A stretch of 20,402 bases of DNA from Entamoeba histolytica HM-1:IMSS (lineage: Eukaryota; Evosea; Mastigamoebida; Endamoebidae): the NCBI RefSeq assembly GCF_000208925.1, contig NW_001915097.1, positions 4,470 to 24,871 of the forward strand, in the 5' to 3' direction. A program made the translations under genes and the position numbers. Positions 1-9,720 of the stretch are shown one piece after another. How positions within the stretch are numbered: the stretch's first letter is position 1; the number at the start of each line of letters is the position of its first letter. The notes under the pieces were generated by a model. That model saw nothing but the letters and a program-made list of their open reading frames with translations. It searched no databases and was not told where the DNA came from.

Positions 1-922
1 TTGATCCCCATAATGGATGTTTTCCTTGTTCTCCTGGAAGTAAATAATGTCCATCACTTCCATCAAACATATTAATTCCATCAACTACATTTGCAGATGT
101 ATGTGAATGAACAATATCTAATAATACAATAATTCCTTCTTTATGACATTCATCAATTAAATGTTTTAATGCATCAGGTGTTCCAAATCGTGATGATGCT
201 GCAAAGAAATTTGTAACTTGATATCCAAAAGATGCATAATATGGATGTTCCATAATAGCCATTAATTGAATCGCATTATATCCAACTTTTTTACAATATG
301 GAACAATTCTTTCTCTAAATTCATCATAACTTGCTATTTTCTTTTCTGGTGTACAAATTCCAACATGACTTTCATATATTTTTAATGCACTTGGAATTTT
401 TGGTTTTGGTGATGTAGGAATATATGGATGTTCTGGATTATAAACAACAGCTTCCATTGATGATGTCTTAGGATTAAGAACACAATATCTATGATATGTA
501 GGAATTCTATCTAATCGTTCTCCAGAATATGTGATACCAAATACTTTTATTTTACTTAAATGTTTAATTTTAGATTCTCCATTTTCATCTGGAATAAACC
601 CATTGTGTGTTCCAAATTCATCACGAGTTAATTTAATAGCTGTGGCTCTATCCCAATTATTAAAATCTCCAAATAAATACATTTCTTTAAAATTAGGTGC
701 CCATTCTCTAATACTCCATCCTTCTACTTCTTTTCCATTTTCTTTTTGTACTGTTCTATTTAATCCATATCGTTTGTATGAATTAGCAAATTCTTCTAAT
801 GATCCTTCATTATGTTCTATTTTTGAAAGAACATCAAGTGTTTTCTTTTGTCTTCCATAAATTGTTGCAGCAAATGGTTCAAGATATGGATCATCTACAA
901 TCATTTGTAATTTTGTTGACAT
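1..922 (-). CDS. 1,4-alpha-glucan (glycogen) branching enzyme, N-terminal part, runs off the left edge
   Basis: This enzyme cuts alpha-1,4-glucan chains and re-attaches them through alpha-1,6 bonds, giving branched glycogen in the cytosol. The start is the ATG at 922-920 (MSTKLQMIVDDPYLEPF); about 307 residues are present of a protein that is usually near 680-700. A CBM48-like domain lies at about residues 65-150 (GWSIREWAPNFKEMYLFGDF, then NNWDR). The GH13 barrel begins near residue 215 (YNAIQLMAIMEHPYYASFGY). GH13 conserved region I is DIVHSH at residues 269-274. The last residues read HYLLPGEQGKHPLWGS, as expected just before the second conserved region. The catalytic Asp/Glu residues lie beyond the window. 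The frame is open throughout with no intron. The gene is divergent from the small gene at 1534. Family assignment is firm; expression and completeness cannot be seen. Confidence 0.95.
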   Translation of the reverse strand, partial: MSTKLQMIVDDPYLEPFAATIYGRQKKTLDVLSKIEHNEGSLEEFANSYKRYGLNRTVQKENGKEVEGWSIREWAPNFKEMYLFGDFNNWDRATAIKLTRDEFGTHNGFIPDENGESKIKHLSKIKVFGITYSGERLDRIPTYHRYCVLNPKTSSMEAVVYNPEHPYIPTSPKPKIPSALKIYESHVGICTPEKKIASYDEFRERIVPYCKKVGYNAIQLMAIMEHPYYASFGYQVTNFFAASSRFGTPDALKHLIDECHKEGIIVLLDIVHSHTSANVVDGINMFDGSDGHYLLPGEQGKHPLWGS

Positions 923-1533
923 CTTTAAATTATTTATGTTTATTATTTTCTAGATTTAATTAAATAGTTAGTGTCTATTCATATCCTTTTCTTTTTTCTT
1001 TTTTTTTTAATTTAAATACTACTGTATTCATTCGTTAATCTGCGATTCCTATCCCAAACATCAATTACTCTCTTCTACTGTTTAATAAAATCTTTTGAAA
1101 CTAAAGGCAGTTTACTCTTTGGTTAAAGAACTTTATCTTTTTACAAAAAAATTCACATTATATTTTTCCTTTATTAACCAAATATTTGTTTGTATTTCTA
1201 AAAATTACTTACGTGCCTCTCTTTTCAAAAAATTGACATAGTGAAATTAAAAACCACAAATCAAAAAAAAACGAAAGTTCATTGAGAATTTTCATAGAAC
1301 TATAAAAACTGAACTAATAATATATATTATTAATTTACTATTTTTTATTAAAAATAAAAAAGTTTGATGTTTCTCTTCATTTATAATTCTTTTTAATATA
1401 TTTTCTAATTAAAAAAAAGAGAAAAAATTTATAAAGTATGAATAAAAGAATAGAAAAATAAATTATTTAATTTATCTTAAAAAAAAAGACATTAAAAATT
1501 TTAAAAAAGGATAATTAAAAAAAAAAGAAAAGA
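923..1533. other. Divergent intergenic region between the branching enzyme and the small + strand gene
   Basis: This 611-nt AT-rich gap should hold the promoters of both flanking genes. No ORF or RNA gene is recognised. On the minus strand AATGAACT (1276-1283) matches the Entamoeba GAAC core-promoter element exactly, and a + strand TATAAAAA followed by TGAACT lies at 1301-1315. Both sit 200-350 nt from the nearest start codons. That is far for a genus in which these elements usually lie within tens of bases of the start, so their use is unproven. A-rich tracts sit immediately before both start codons, as is common in Entamoeba leaders. Confidence 0.5.
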
Positions 1534-1923
1534 ATGAATATTGAACATGATGAAGTTGTTAGAACAAATAATGTAATTGAAACACCCTCATGGAGTAAAT
1601 TTGACCCACTTTCTGTAGAACAAACGTTATCAGAAGAAAATACAGAAGATGATATGTATGCAGAATTACATGTTCCATTTGAAGAACATGAAAGACGTCG
1701 TTATGTAATGACATCTTTGAATAATGAAGATCCATTCGTTGTTGGATTTTCTGCTATTCAATTTATGAAAATTGAACCAAAAGAAGAACTTATACATAGT
1801 TATAAATATCCACCTATTCGTCCTTTAAATCCTATCTTAGCTGATATTAATGAAATTAACTCAAAGAAATGGTCTTGTTCTGTACAAAATGGTTTTAATG
1901 TTCACTTTAAGATATTGGAATAA
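1534..1923 (+). CDS. Small protein of unknown function (129 aa)
   Basis: The ORF is complete, ATG to TAA, and preceded by an A-rich leader. I do not recognise the family. The N-terminal half is acidic (SEENTEDDMYAELHVPFEEH). A short basic patch, ERRRYVM, follows at about residues 52-58. The C-terminal half is hydrophobic/aromatic with a proline-rich stretch (YKYPPIRPLNPIL) and ends NGFNVHFKILE. There is no signal peptide, transmembrane segment or zinc motif. Codon use is typical of Entamoeba genes (GAA, AAT, TTA), and the GC content is clearly above the flanking DNA, so it is probably a real soluble cytosolic or nuclear protein. It converges with the large minus-strand gene, whose stop is 498 nt downstream. 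Confidence 0.8.
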   Translation: MNIEHDEVVRTNNVIETPSWSKFDPLSVEQTLSEENTEDDMYAELHVPFEEHERRRYVMTSLNNEDPFVVGFSAIQFMKIEPKEELIHSYKYPPIRPLNPILADINEINSKKWSCSVQNGFNVHFKILE

Positions 1924-2421
1924 CATTAAATAGTTATTTTGTGGAATATATAACAATTATTAATATAATGTTTTTTTTTTAATTTTTATTAAAAAATTAT
2001 ATAAAATTTTAATATTTAAAGAAATCTCATTAATAAAAAGTATAATTTAAAAAAATTTAAATTTCTTTTAAAGAATACTATTTGAAATTATCTTTGTATA
2101 TTTAAATTAAATAAAAATTGAATTATAAACAAACATTAAAAATGAAAATAATTAAATATATTAATGAATGGTTTTATAAATAATTTTTTTTGTTAGTCAA
2201 TGTAAATATCAATTAGTTTAAAAAATAACATAAACAAATGATATTTTACAAAATAGATATAAACATAACTATTAAAAAGAAAAGAATTAAATATATTATA
2301 ATATAAATAATAATAATAACTATTATAATTTATTTAATTTAAATCTAATGAAAAAAAATTAAAAAATAGTTTATTTTACTATAACTTTATTTAATTTAAA
2401 ATTATTTGTTAAATATTGAAT
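1924..2421. other. Convergent intergenic region
   Basis: About 500 nt of AT-rich DNA between two converging genes. It should hold both 3' ends and polyadenylation sites. No ORF, repeat or RNA gene is seen. Confidence 0.5.
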
Positions 2422-5400
2422 TTATTTCCAATCATCAGGGAATGAAATACCACCAGACACAGGTTTAATAGTATATGACCTATTTAATCGCTTCTGTAAA
2501 TTCTTTCTTCTTGGAGAAGGTTCAGCCATAATAACACCAGAGTCAGTATCCATTCCTTGGGACAATTGTAAAGAAAGTGATTGAGGTTTTCCTCTACAAA
2601 CTGCTTGAATATTATGTTTATATGGGTCACAAGCTTTATGGATGACTAATTTACATCTAATACATTGGAAGCTATCTTTTTGTTTTACTGCTTTCTTACA
2701 GAAAACACATTTTGGAGCTTCTTCTACACTTGGAATAAAAGCATGAGATTTATAAGTTGTTTGAAGGAAATGTATTTGTAAGTCATCAGTACTTGCCCAG
2801 AATTGGAATATTGCAGAAGGAGGATTACCAACTTGTACTAATAACCCAGTAATTAGACTGACATCTTTATTAGTAGATAAATCGAAGGTTTGAGTAATTT
2901 CATAAGAGGTAGAATCAATAACATTTAATTGATTTGTATTTAGTCCAACCCAAACACTATTACCACATTCAATAATAAATACAACATCATCAAAATCAAA
3001 TGATTTTAATATTTGTAATTTATCATTATAAACATTTAATTTCTTTAAATCTGGATAAAATGCCCATAAAGTATTATCTATTACTGAAATATGACTTGTT
3101 TTTAATTGAATTTGTTCTTCTTTTTTTAATGCTGATTTACTTTTTAAATCAAATTTACTTATTCCAGAATTTGTACATACCATTAATATATCATCTTTTA
3201 CTAATAATTGTTTTCCAGCAACAGGAATTCCTTTATATTTAAGTATTTTAGTTGTAATTTTATCTTCTTTAATTGTATATCTAACAAATTCACTAGATAT
3301 TAATAATAAATAAACACTATCTTTATAACTAAAGAAATCTACAATTCCTGGATGTAATGAATCTTCAAATATGATTGGTTTAAAAGTGTCTGCATTAAAT
3401 ATTAATATTTTACCATTTTTCAATGACACATAAAGGTATTCATTAAATATTTTCATTTTAATTATTTCTTGGTTATATGTATTTGTTGAAAGTATTTTTG
3501 TTGGTTCTTTTGCATCTACACATCTTAACCATCCAATACATGAATCATTAAAACAACTCATTGCAATATATATCTTATCTTTATATTGAACCATTCCATT
3601 TACTTCTCCTGGCATTTTTATTACATCACCTTTACTTTTTTCTACTTTTTCATGAAGTTCTATTTGTCCAACTAATTCATCAAATGCAATTGGTGTCATT
3701 GTACCTCTTTTACTTTGTGCTTTTGATCTTGAAGTAGATAAAGTTGATATTTTATCTTCTGATGGACTTACAGATGTTTTATTAAGTTCTTGTGTTGGAG
3801 TAGAAGCACCAGAGTTATCTTTACTTGATTTAAAGAATGCAACTAATGTTTCTGATCTTTTTGGTTTAACTTTATTAGGTAAAGAAGCACGACTTCCACC
3901 TTTATCTAAGAAAGCTAATGTAGGAGTTTTAGTTTTTAAATTTTCATGTAATTGAACACGAGAAGAGACAGATGAACGATGATCTGACTCATTTAATTTA
4001 ATAAGTTTTTCTGATTTACCAGGAATAGTTTTAGAATTAGTAAATGGTTCAGTAACAAAACTTATATTATTTTGTAATTTATTTTCTCCATAAACTTTTT
4101 TAACATTTGGATCTAATGAATATTTTTTTGTAAAATTACAAATTGATTCAAGTAAATCAAAATATTCTAATACTTTATCATTCTTCTTTTTTAAATAATC
4201 TCCATATAACTTTGATTGTGCATAATGCATTATAAATGTTAATAATGGGATCTTTTCATTTCCTTCTAAAACACTTTTATTATTTGATGACCATTTTCTA
4301 TATGAATTTTGTAATACTCTAACACAATCATCTTCTATTTTCATAAACATTCTTGGGAAATATACTTCTTCTTTAACATATCTATTTAAATCTTGAATAC
4401 TTACTCTTGATACTTCTCTAAAATGTCCTTCACCACTAATTCTATTAACAATAGCTAATGCATCAACCATCATATTTTCTTGATAATTTCCATTATTAAT
4501 CATTTTATTTTGTTTATTCATATTTTCTAATACTACTATTTTCTCTTTTAATTTATCACTTTCATTTTTAACTTCATCATAATTTTTTGTCACTTCTTTT
4601 AATTTATTTTCTATTTCTCCTTTTTCTTTTAACATTTTTTCTCTTTCTAATGTAAGATTTTGTGTACTTTCCATTACTTTCTTTTCTAATATATTCTTTT
4701 GTAATACTAAGTCTTCTCTATCTGTATCTCTATTTTGTACTGCATCAACTTTTTCTATTTTCATTCCTTCCATAGTAACTCTTAATAATACTTCTAATTC
4801 TCTTTTTCCTGTTAAACTTAATTGTTCATCATTCATATTTTGTTTAATGGTTTGTAATTCTTTTATTGTCTGAATATGATTTTTTGTTTCTTCATCAATT
4901 CGTGTCATTAAATCTTCTTTTTCATTTTTTAAATTTTTTAATTCTCCAATTAATTGTTTTATTGTTCCAACACATTCTTGTATTTTATTTTTTAATGACT
5001 CATTACTATCTCTTTCATCTTCTAAATCACTTTCTAGTCTACATATTCTAGCTTTATCTCTTTGTCTATCTTCTTCAACAGCATCTTTATAACTTTGTAA
5101 TTGATTTTTCATTGTTTCAATCATTTTTCTATAATCAATATCATCCCCTATTTCTTGTTAACTTCTCTTTTTTTCTTTTTTAAATTCAAAATTTTTATAA
5201 ATACTTTTGAATTTTCTGAAATTATAAAACCTTCAAACCTTCAGAATCTTCTTCACTTTCATAGCTTGACTCACTATATTCTCCTGTAGTTGATTTTGAT
5301 TCAGAACTACTCAAACTTTCTGTATTTTGGTCTTTATCATCTTCTTCATCGCTAAATGAATCTCCAAGAAAGTGTTCTTCCTGTGGTGGCCCTTTCTATT

Positions 5401-5481
5401 CCATTATTTTTCCTTCTTTCTTATGGAAAAAATTTGAAAACCCTGTTTCAACGGAGTGTGGAGCAAACAAACTTCTGTCAT
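2422..5481 (-). CDS. Coiled-coil / beta-propeller-like / C1-domain protein, three exons (about 963 aa)
   Basis: Exon 3 (5147-2422) carries most of the protein. Two upstream exons (5395-5239 and 5481-5473) are added by splicing. Both introns begin GTTTG and end TAG, contain in-frame stops and restore one frame (phases 0 and 1). In the spliced numbering, residues 1-63 are acidic and Ser-rich. A heptad-rich coiled coil covers about 64-278. A helical globular block covers about 281-400 (ALAIVNRISGEGHFREVS). A Ser/Thr/Lys-rich linker follows to about 555. About 558-853 is a run of short beta strands with propeller character (YKDKIYIAMSC, YLYVSLKNGKILIFNAD). A C1-like zinc domain has ligands H857, C869, C872, C884, C887, H892, C895 and C906; its spacing is looser than the H-X12-C...C-X7-C consensus. 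The tail is basic. C1 domains bind lipids or proteins at membranes, so a scaffold or signalling adaptor is plausible, but this is inference. No kinase or GEF domain was recognised. The start could lie further upstream if more exons exist, because a TAG directly precedes exon 1. Confidence 0.82.
5148..5238 (-). other. Predicted intron 2 of the coiled-coil/C1 gene (91 nt)
   Basis: Donor GTTTGA at 5238, acceptor AATAG ending at 5148. A stop codon lies within it in the upstream frame. Removing it joins ...EEDSE to GDDIDYRKMIE with a Gly codon split G|GG. Confidence 0.75.
5396..5472 (-). other. Predicted intron 1 of the coiled-coil/C1 gene (77 nt)
   Basis: Donor GTTTGT at 5472, the preferred Entamoeba donor, and acceptor GAATAG ending at 5396. 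It splits the start MTE from KGPPQEEHFL in phase 0. The unspliced reading meets a stop within the intron. Confidence 0.7.
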
Positions 5482-5866
5482 GAAATGAACTGATAACTAA
5501 AATAAAAATAAGATATTAATTTCCTGCTATCTTTTTTCTTTTTTTTTTCTTTTGGCTCTTAAAATTATTATTTTAATTTCTCTTTCTATATATTTTTCTT
5601 TATTTATAAATATTATTTTGTTTTATATACCATTTTATTTTCTTAGTGTAAATAAGTTATTTATTGTTTATTGAAGTTTCTTGTTTCTTTTTTTTTATTT
5701 GACAACATTACAGATCATACAAAACAAGTCTTTAATAAAAGAGTATTTGTAGAATATTAAAAATATCATAACTCAAAACTATCATGGGGATAAAACCATA
5801 TTATACAAAAAAATACAATAACTTAAAATTTTAAATATATGAAATAATCCTAAATATTGTTTTAAG
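5482..5866. other. AT-rich region upstream of the coiled-coil/C1 gene
   Basis: Expected to contain the promoter of the minus-strand gene. Reading the minus strand, a pyrimidine-rich ATTTTAG sits just before the proposed first exon; it could be a further splice acceptor, but I found no convincing upstream exon. No gene is seen. Confidence 0.4.
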
Positions 5867-6384
5867 AAAAAAGAGAATAATTTCTTAATTAACAGAGGTT
5901 CATACTTATTTTACAGTTTATTTATCTTTAACAATTTATTATATTTATAGTATATTGATATTTGGTTGATTCTCAATTTGTTTATCTATATATTTTTATT
6001 ATTACTTCTAACATTATTATTTATATAACTTAGTACTATGGAATATTTCTTAATGGTATTTTATAGACTCATTTCAATAAATGAATTATGTTTATATCTT
6101 CTTGATATTATTTTTTATTATTTCTCATTCAAATATGATATGTTCTTTTTGAATAAAACACTACCTTCTATGTATTTTTGATGGTAGTTTTGTCTTTGTC
6201 TTTTTAATTTTTTATATTGTATTAATACTTTATCTGCTTTTTTTTAAATAATCTTTTCTTAATGATTTTATATTCTCTTTTCTTTTATTTATTGTTTGTT
6301 TGTTTTTGCTTTTAGTTTCTTTTGATATTATTTATATCTTATTTATACTCCATGACACTTCTTTTTATTGTTATAATTTCTGTC
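5867..6384 (-). pseudogene. Possible relic of a Lys-rich, coiled-coil-like gene
   Basis: One minus-strand frame reads long hydrophilic segments with fewer stops than such AT-rich DNA should give: ADKVLIQYKKLKRQRQNYHQ, then KYIEGSVLFKKNISYLNEK, then IISRRYKHNSFIEMSL. About five stops interrupt the roughly 130 codons below about 6270, and more lie above it. I recognise no family. It could instead be chance in A/T-rich sequence, where Lys, Asn and Ile codons dominate any frame. Confidence 0.3.
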
Positions 6385-6820
6385 ATGTCTTTAAAATTAC
6401 TGTTAAAACTTTTGAGGTGATAAATGGAATGAATTAATGAGTCATATAATTCAAAATATTGTCGTAGGTTTCATGATGTATTAAGATCATCAATTGTTAT
6501 GGTAGGACTATTCTATTATTTTCAATACAAACAATACCTATTCTAATTTATTTGTCTATCTGTTATATTTATTAATTGATATAAAATTTACTATCTTTGT
6601 TATAATTTATTTTTTTTTTGTAATAATTTACATTTTTATATATTTTAAAGTAGTTTTAAAGTAGATTAATTATTTTTGATGCTTTTATTGAAATGCTTAT
6701 TTCTTTTATTCCAATTTTATTAGATATTATTATTTTATTCAGAATAATGTATTAGTATCTTTATTTTGGGGGTATTTTTTTCTGAAATTGAGAAAATTTT
6801 TTATTTTTAAGAAAATTGTT

Positions 6821-7561
6821 TGCAAGAATTGTTTAAATAATATTTGAATTTGGATGAATGATATTTTATTTCACTAGAAATTGAATAATCATTGAAGTTA
6901 ATAAAAATTGTATTTAATCAGTAATTGAAATGAATAAGGACTTTTTATTAGTTACTTATAAATGTTAAAAAATAATTGTTGAAGGAAGTGTTATTGAAGT
7001 AATATTATGACAGAATATGAATAAATAAAAAATAAGAATATAAAATAACAAATAAAATATTTCATAGTCACGATGACACAACTACAATAATCAACTATAA
7101 TTTACTTTCATTTATTTGAACTGATAATGCTTAATATGTAGAAGCATAACTATGATTTGTACTTTAATGCATTAGTTTATCAAATGTTTTAATATCATTT
7201 AATTTCTGGTAGTATCATATTTTCATACATTTCTTTTGTTGTTGAAACTCTATATTTTTTATGACTTCAATTTTCTTTCTCTTTTAGTTATGTTTAATGC
7301 TCTACTTCATATTATTTTATTTATTTAAATATTCTTCCATTTTAATTTCCCAATATTTATTATATTTATGAAATAATTCAACAGTATGAAATATTTGTCT
7401 TGAATAATGATTTGATGATATGGATTAAAATAAAATTGTGTAGTATCACATTTAAACATTTTAATATCAATTTCTTCATTATTACAAACATCTACATTAT
7501 CAAAATATATTATTACTATTATTATTTCATTGTATCTCAACTCCATTTCTTTTTGAATCAT
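6821..7561 (-). pseudogene. BspA-like leucine-rich-repeat protein pseudogene
   Basis: The minus-strand ATG at 7561 opens a 78-codon frame that looks like the N-terminal cap of Entamoeba BspA-type LRR proteins. The pattern is a hydrophobic YxxxIV..YF, then D.., then EI..K.FK, then FYFNP, seen here as IYFDNVD, EEIDIKMFK and TQFYFNP. Past its stop, other frames keep pieces of the 23-residue LRR. The clearest is NITSITLPSTII at 7006-6971, a textbook BspA repeat core. A weaker ALSVQINESKL lies at about 7130, and a SISSEI-like piece lies near 6880. Intact family members run to several hundred residues with many repeats and are thought to act at the cell surface; this copy has frameshifts and many stops and is dead. 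Family call is from motif pattern only. Confidence 0.65.
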
Positions 7562-8831
7562 TTCTAATTACTTATGATTTGTTACTTATATTTATGTTAT
7601 ATTTCCGTGTTATAAAATAACTTCTTAGATAATATACATATTGTTTAATTTTCAAACTAAATATTATTGTTATAATAATTATGGTTTTATTGCAATAATG
7701 TTTATCTTAACAAGATTACATTTCAATCAGTAATTCTATATTAATCAATAAAATATAATACAATAACTAGTATGCTTTGTTTTTACAAATGTTGAATATT
7801 TATGGTTGTGACTTATACACCGTTTAATTCATAATTTATGTTGTGGTGAAATAAATTGATAAATTTATTTAGCTTTATATTTCTTTATTTCAATATTATT
7901 TAATATGTGATATTCACATTTATATTATTTATTAAATTTATTTATATTTTAACGTGTTCATTTATTCATTTATCAGTATTGATATAAATTATTAGTGTTT
8001 ATATGTATTTTTGTTATAGTAATATCAACTTTTTAAAATAGAGTATATGTTATTCTTTAATTTGTTCATATTTTGTTGTGTTATTTTATTAGCAATAGAT
8101 GCAATTCATTATAAAAATAATGTCAACTATTATTAAATTTGTTTACATTGTATTTTATTGTTACTTTTAATTTATTCATACCATACTATAAAATAAATTC
8201 ACTAGATTTTATCATTCTATTTTTCATATATTTTTCTTCATTTTTCACTCTATTAACCAATTTTGAATTATGCTTTATCTACCAACTATGTTATAATATA
8301 AAATCATTCATTTGCAAATTCTAATTTATAACGAACTTATTAATCAAAATTAAAACAACATTTGTTTAATATAATATCATCTTCTTTCATTTTATTATTT
8401 GTTTTACTTACAACACTTATCATCTATTCATAACATCAATACAACAAATAACAATTTTAATATTAAATTGAGAACTTCTTTATCTTTATGAATTAATCTA
8501 ATCACATATGATTTCTATTAATCATTTTATTATTGTAAGATTATTATTGGTATTTGTATAATTATTGCTTATTTAATAAGAATAACTAAATTATAAATCA
8601 AATTCTTCAATAATGAAGTAATTACACCAATTATAATAATGATTCTCTTCTCATTAACAACTAATATGAGTCAACAACTCAATAAAATAGTCATCACAAT
8701 ATTCTTTACAATAATAACTTAAAGTGGTTAATTAAAATATTGATGAAAGTCCAAAAGATAAATAAGAATAGGAAAATATCATAGTTAAAGAATAAGATAA
8801 TTAATCCTTAATGATTTGTATTGAATAACAT
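7562..8831. other. Very AT-rich stretch without a recognisable gene
   Basis: All six frames are heavily stopped, and the short + strand ORF near 8139-8324 is a run of Phe/Ile/Tyr codons typical of T-rich DNA. No tRNA, SINE head or LINE coding motif is seen. It probably continues the decayed DNA on either side. Confidence 0.5.
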
Positions 8832-9351
8832 AAAACATGCTGTCGATGATAATACGATTGAATAACATATCTATTGAATAAACGTGTAACTAAAGAATAT
8901 CTAAAACATATTGTCTTCCTACAATAACTAACAGTCTTAATGACATTATTCAATAACAAATATCACATATAAAAGGTTTATTTAGTACAAAGTAATGAGA
9001 GAAATACAAGACAAACCTTTATTATATCCAGACACTTATGTATTTTTGTTGTGTTATTCTATTGAAAGTCAAGTGTCATGTGAAAGTGTTCAAAGTTATT
9101 GAATGTCAGAACTAAAGACATATGATCCTAAACACTATATTGTTCTTGATGAAACTGAAATTGATTTATTAGAAATTAATAAAAAAGAATCTGAGATAAT
9201 CTCAACAGAACAAGAATAAGAAATATGTGAAGAAATTTGTTCGTATAATGTTATTGAAGTACTTGCATTGAATGAAACTAATGGAGATGATATATTTGAT
9301 CATGTCATAGAAACACATAATACTCATATAAATATGGTTCAAAAACAATGA
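8832..9351 (+). pseudogene. Rho-family small GTPase pseudogene
   Basis: The frame starting at 8995 reads like a Rho/Rac protein from just after the G3 motif to the C-terminus: YPDTYVFLLCYSIESQVSCE; then ELKTYDPKHYIVL; then ETEIDL in place of the G4 TKID; then the Rho-insert region ending ISTEQE; then EICEEI; then VIEVLALNET around G5. In-frame stops lie at 9100-9102 (TGA where Rho proteins have a conserved Trp) and 9217-9219 (TAA). G3 survives one frame over, near 8975, as GLFST..EKY (compare GLFDTAGQEEY), followed by a frameshift. Still earlier, KTC at 8832 and KEYLKHIVF near 8892 may be decayed G1 and switch I (KEYIPTVF), but the spacing is off by several codons. No CAAX box remains. Rho GTPases drive actin and phagocytosis in Entamoeba; this copy cannot make a working protein. 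Confidence 0.85.
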
Positions 9352-9352
9352 C

Positions 9353-9720
9353 AATAATCAGTGTTGTATTTACGAATTACCAATTTTCATATTACTATAT
9401 AGTAAGTTATCACAACCTAATACAAAGAATGATTATAAATATTAAAGAGTGGAACTAATGCACAACATTAAATATCCCATTCTCATATTATGAAAAGAAG
9501 AAAAACAAATTTTTGAGTTTATTACCAACAAAAATAAGTTATCTGAGAATAGTTTGAACGTCAACTTTGACACGACAAACTTGTTTTCTTGTGTGTTGAG
9601 AAAAAAATTAAATGAGTAGTGTAGTAGTTTTGCAAACAAACCAAATAACTTAATGATTTTTAACAAGTTTTTTAATAATAATCACTACCTAAGTTTCACT
9701 CATTAATCCTATCTCTAACA
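9353..9720 (+). pseudogene. Decayed coding stretch of unrecognised family
   Basis: One + frame runs about 120 codons with only about three stops, well below expectation for this composition. Readable segments are IYELPIFILLYSKLSQPNTK, then VELMHNIKYPILIL, then EEKQIFEFITNKNKLSENSL, then NVNFDTTNLFSCVLRKKLNE, then SSFANKPNNLMIFNKFF. The pattern gives a faint impression of a RhoGAP-like domain, but no Arg finger or other diagnostic residue convinces me. It starts two bases after the Rho pseudogene stop, so it could be a separate dead gene or unrelated DNA. The opposite strand is also open for 74 codons (9666-9442); I judged the plus reading more protein-like. Confidence 0.35.

Noticed and set aside
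531..860. 109-codon + strand ORF
   Set aside because: Antisense shadow of the branching enzyme, whose minus-strand frame has clear CBM48/GH13 motifs.
1276..1283. Exact GAAC-element match AATGAACT on the minus strand
   Set aside because: About 350 nt from the start codon it would serve; GAAC elements act close to the transcription start, and an 8-mer match is expected occasionally by chance.
5484..5491. AATGAACT on the + strand just upstream of the coiled-coil/C1 gene
   Set aside because: Wrong orientation for the minus-strand gene and only three bases from its proposed start codon.
8139..8324. 61-codon + strand ORF
   Set aside because: Phe/Ile/Tyr-rich reading of T-rich DNA; no protein features.
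9442..9666. 74-codon minus-strand ORF
   Set aside because: Opposite strand of a more protein-like + frame; no supporting motif, though not fully excluded.
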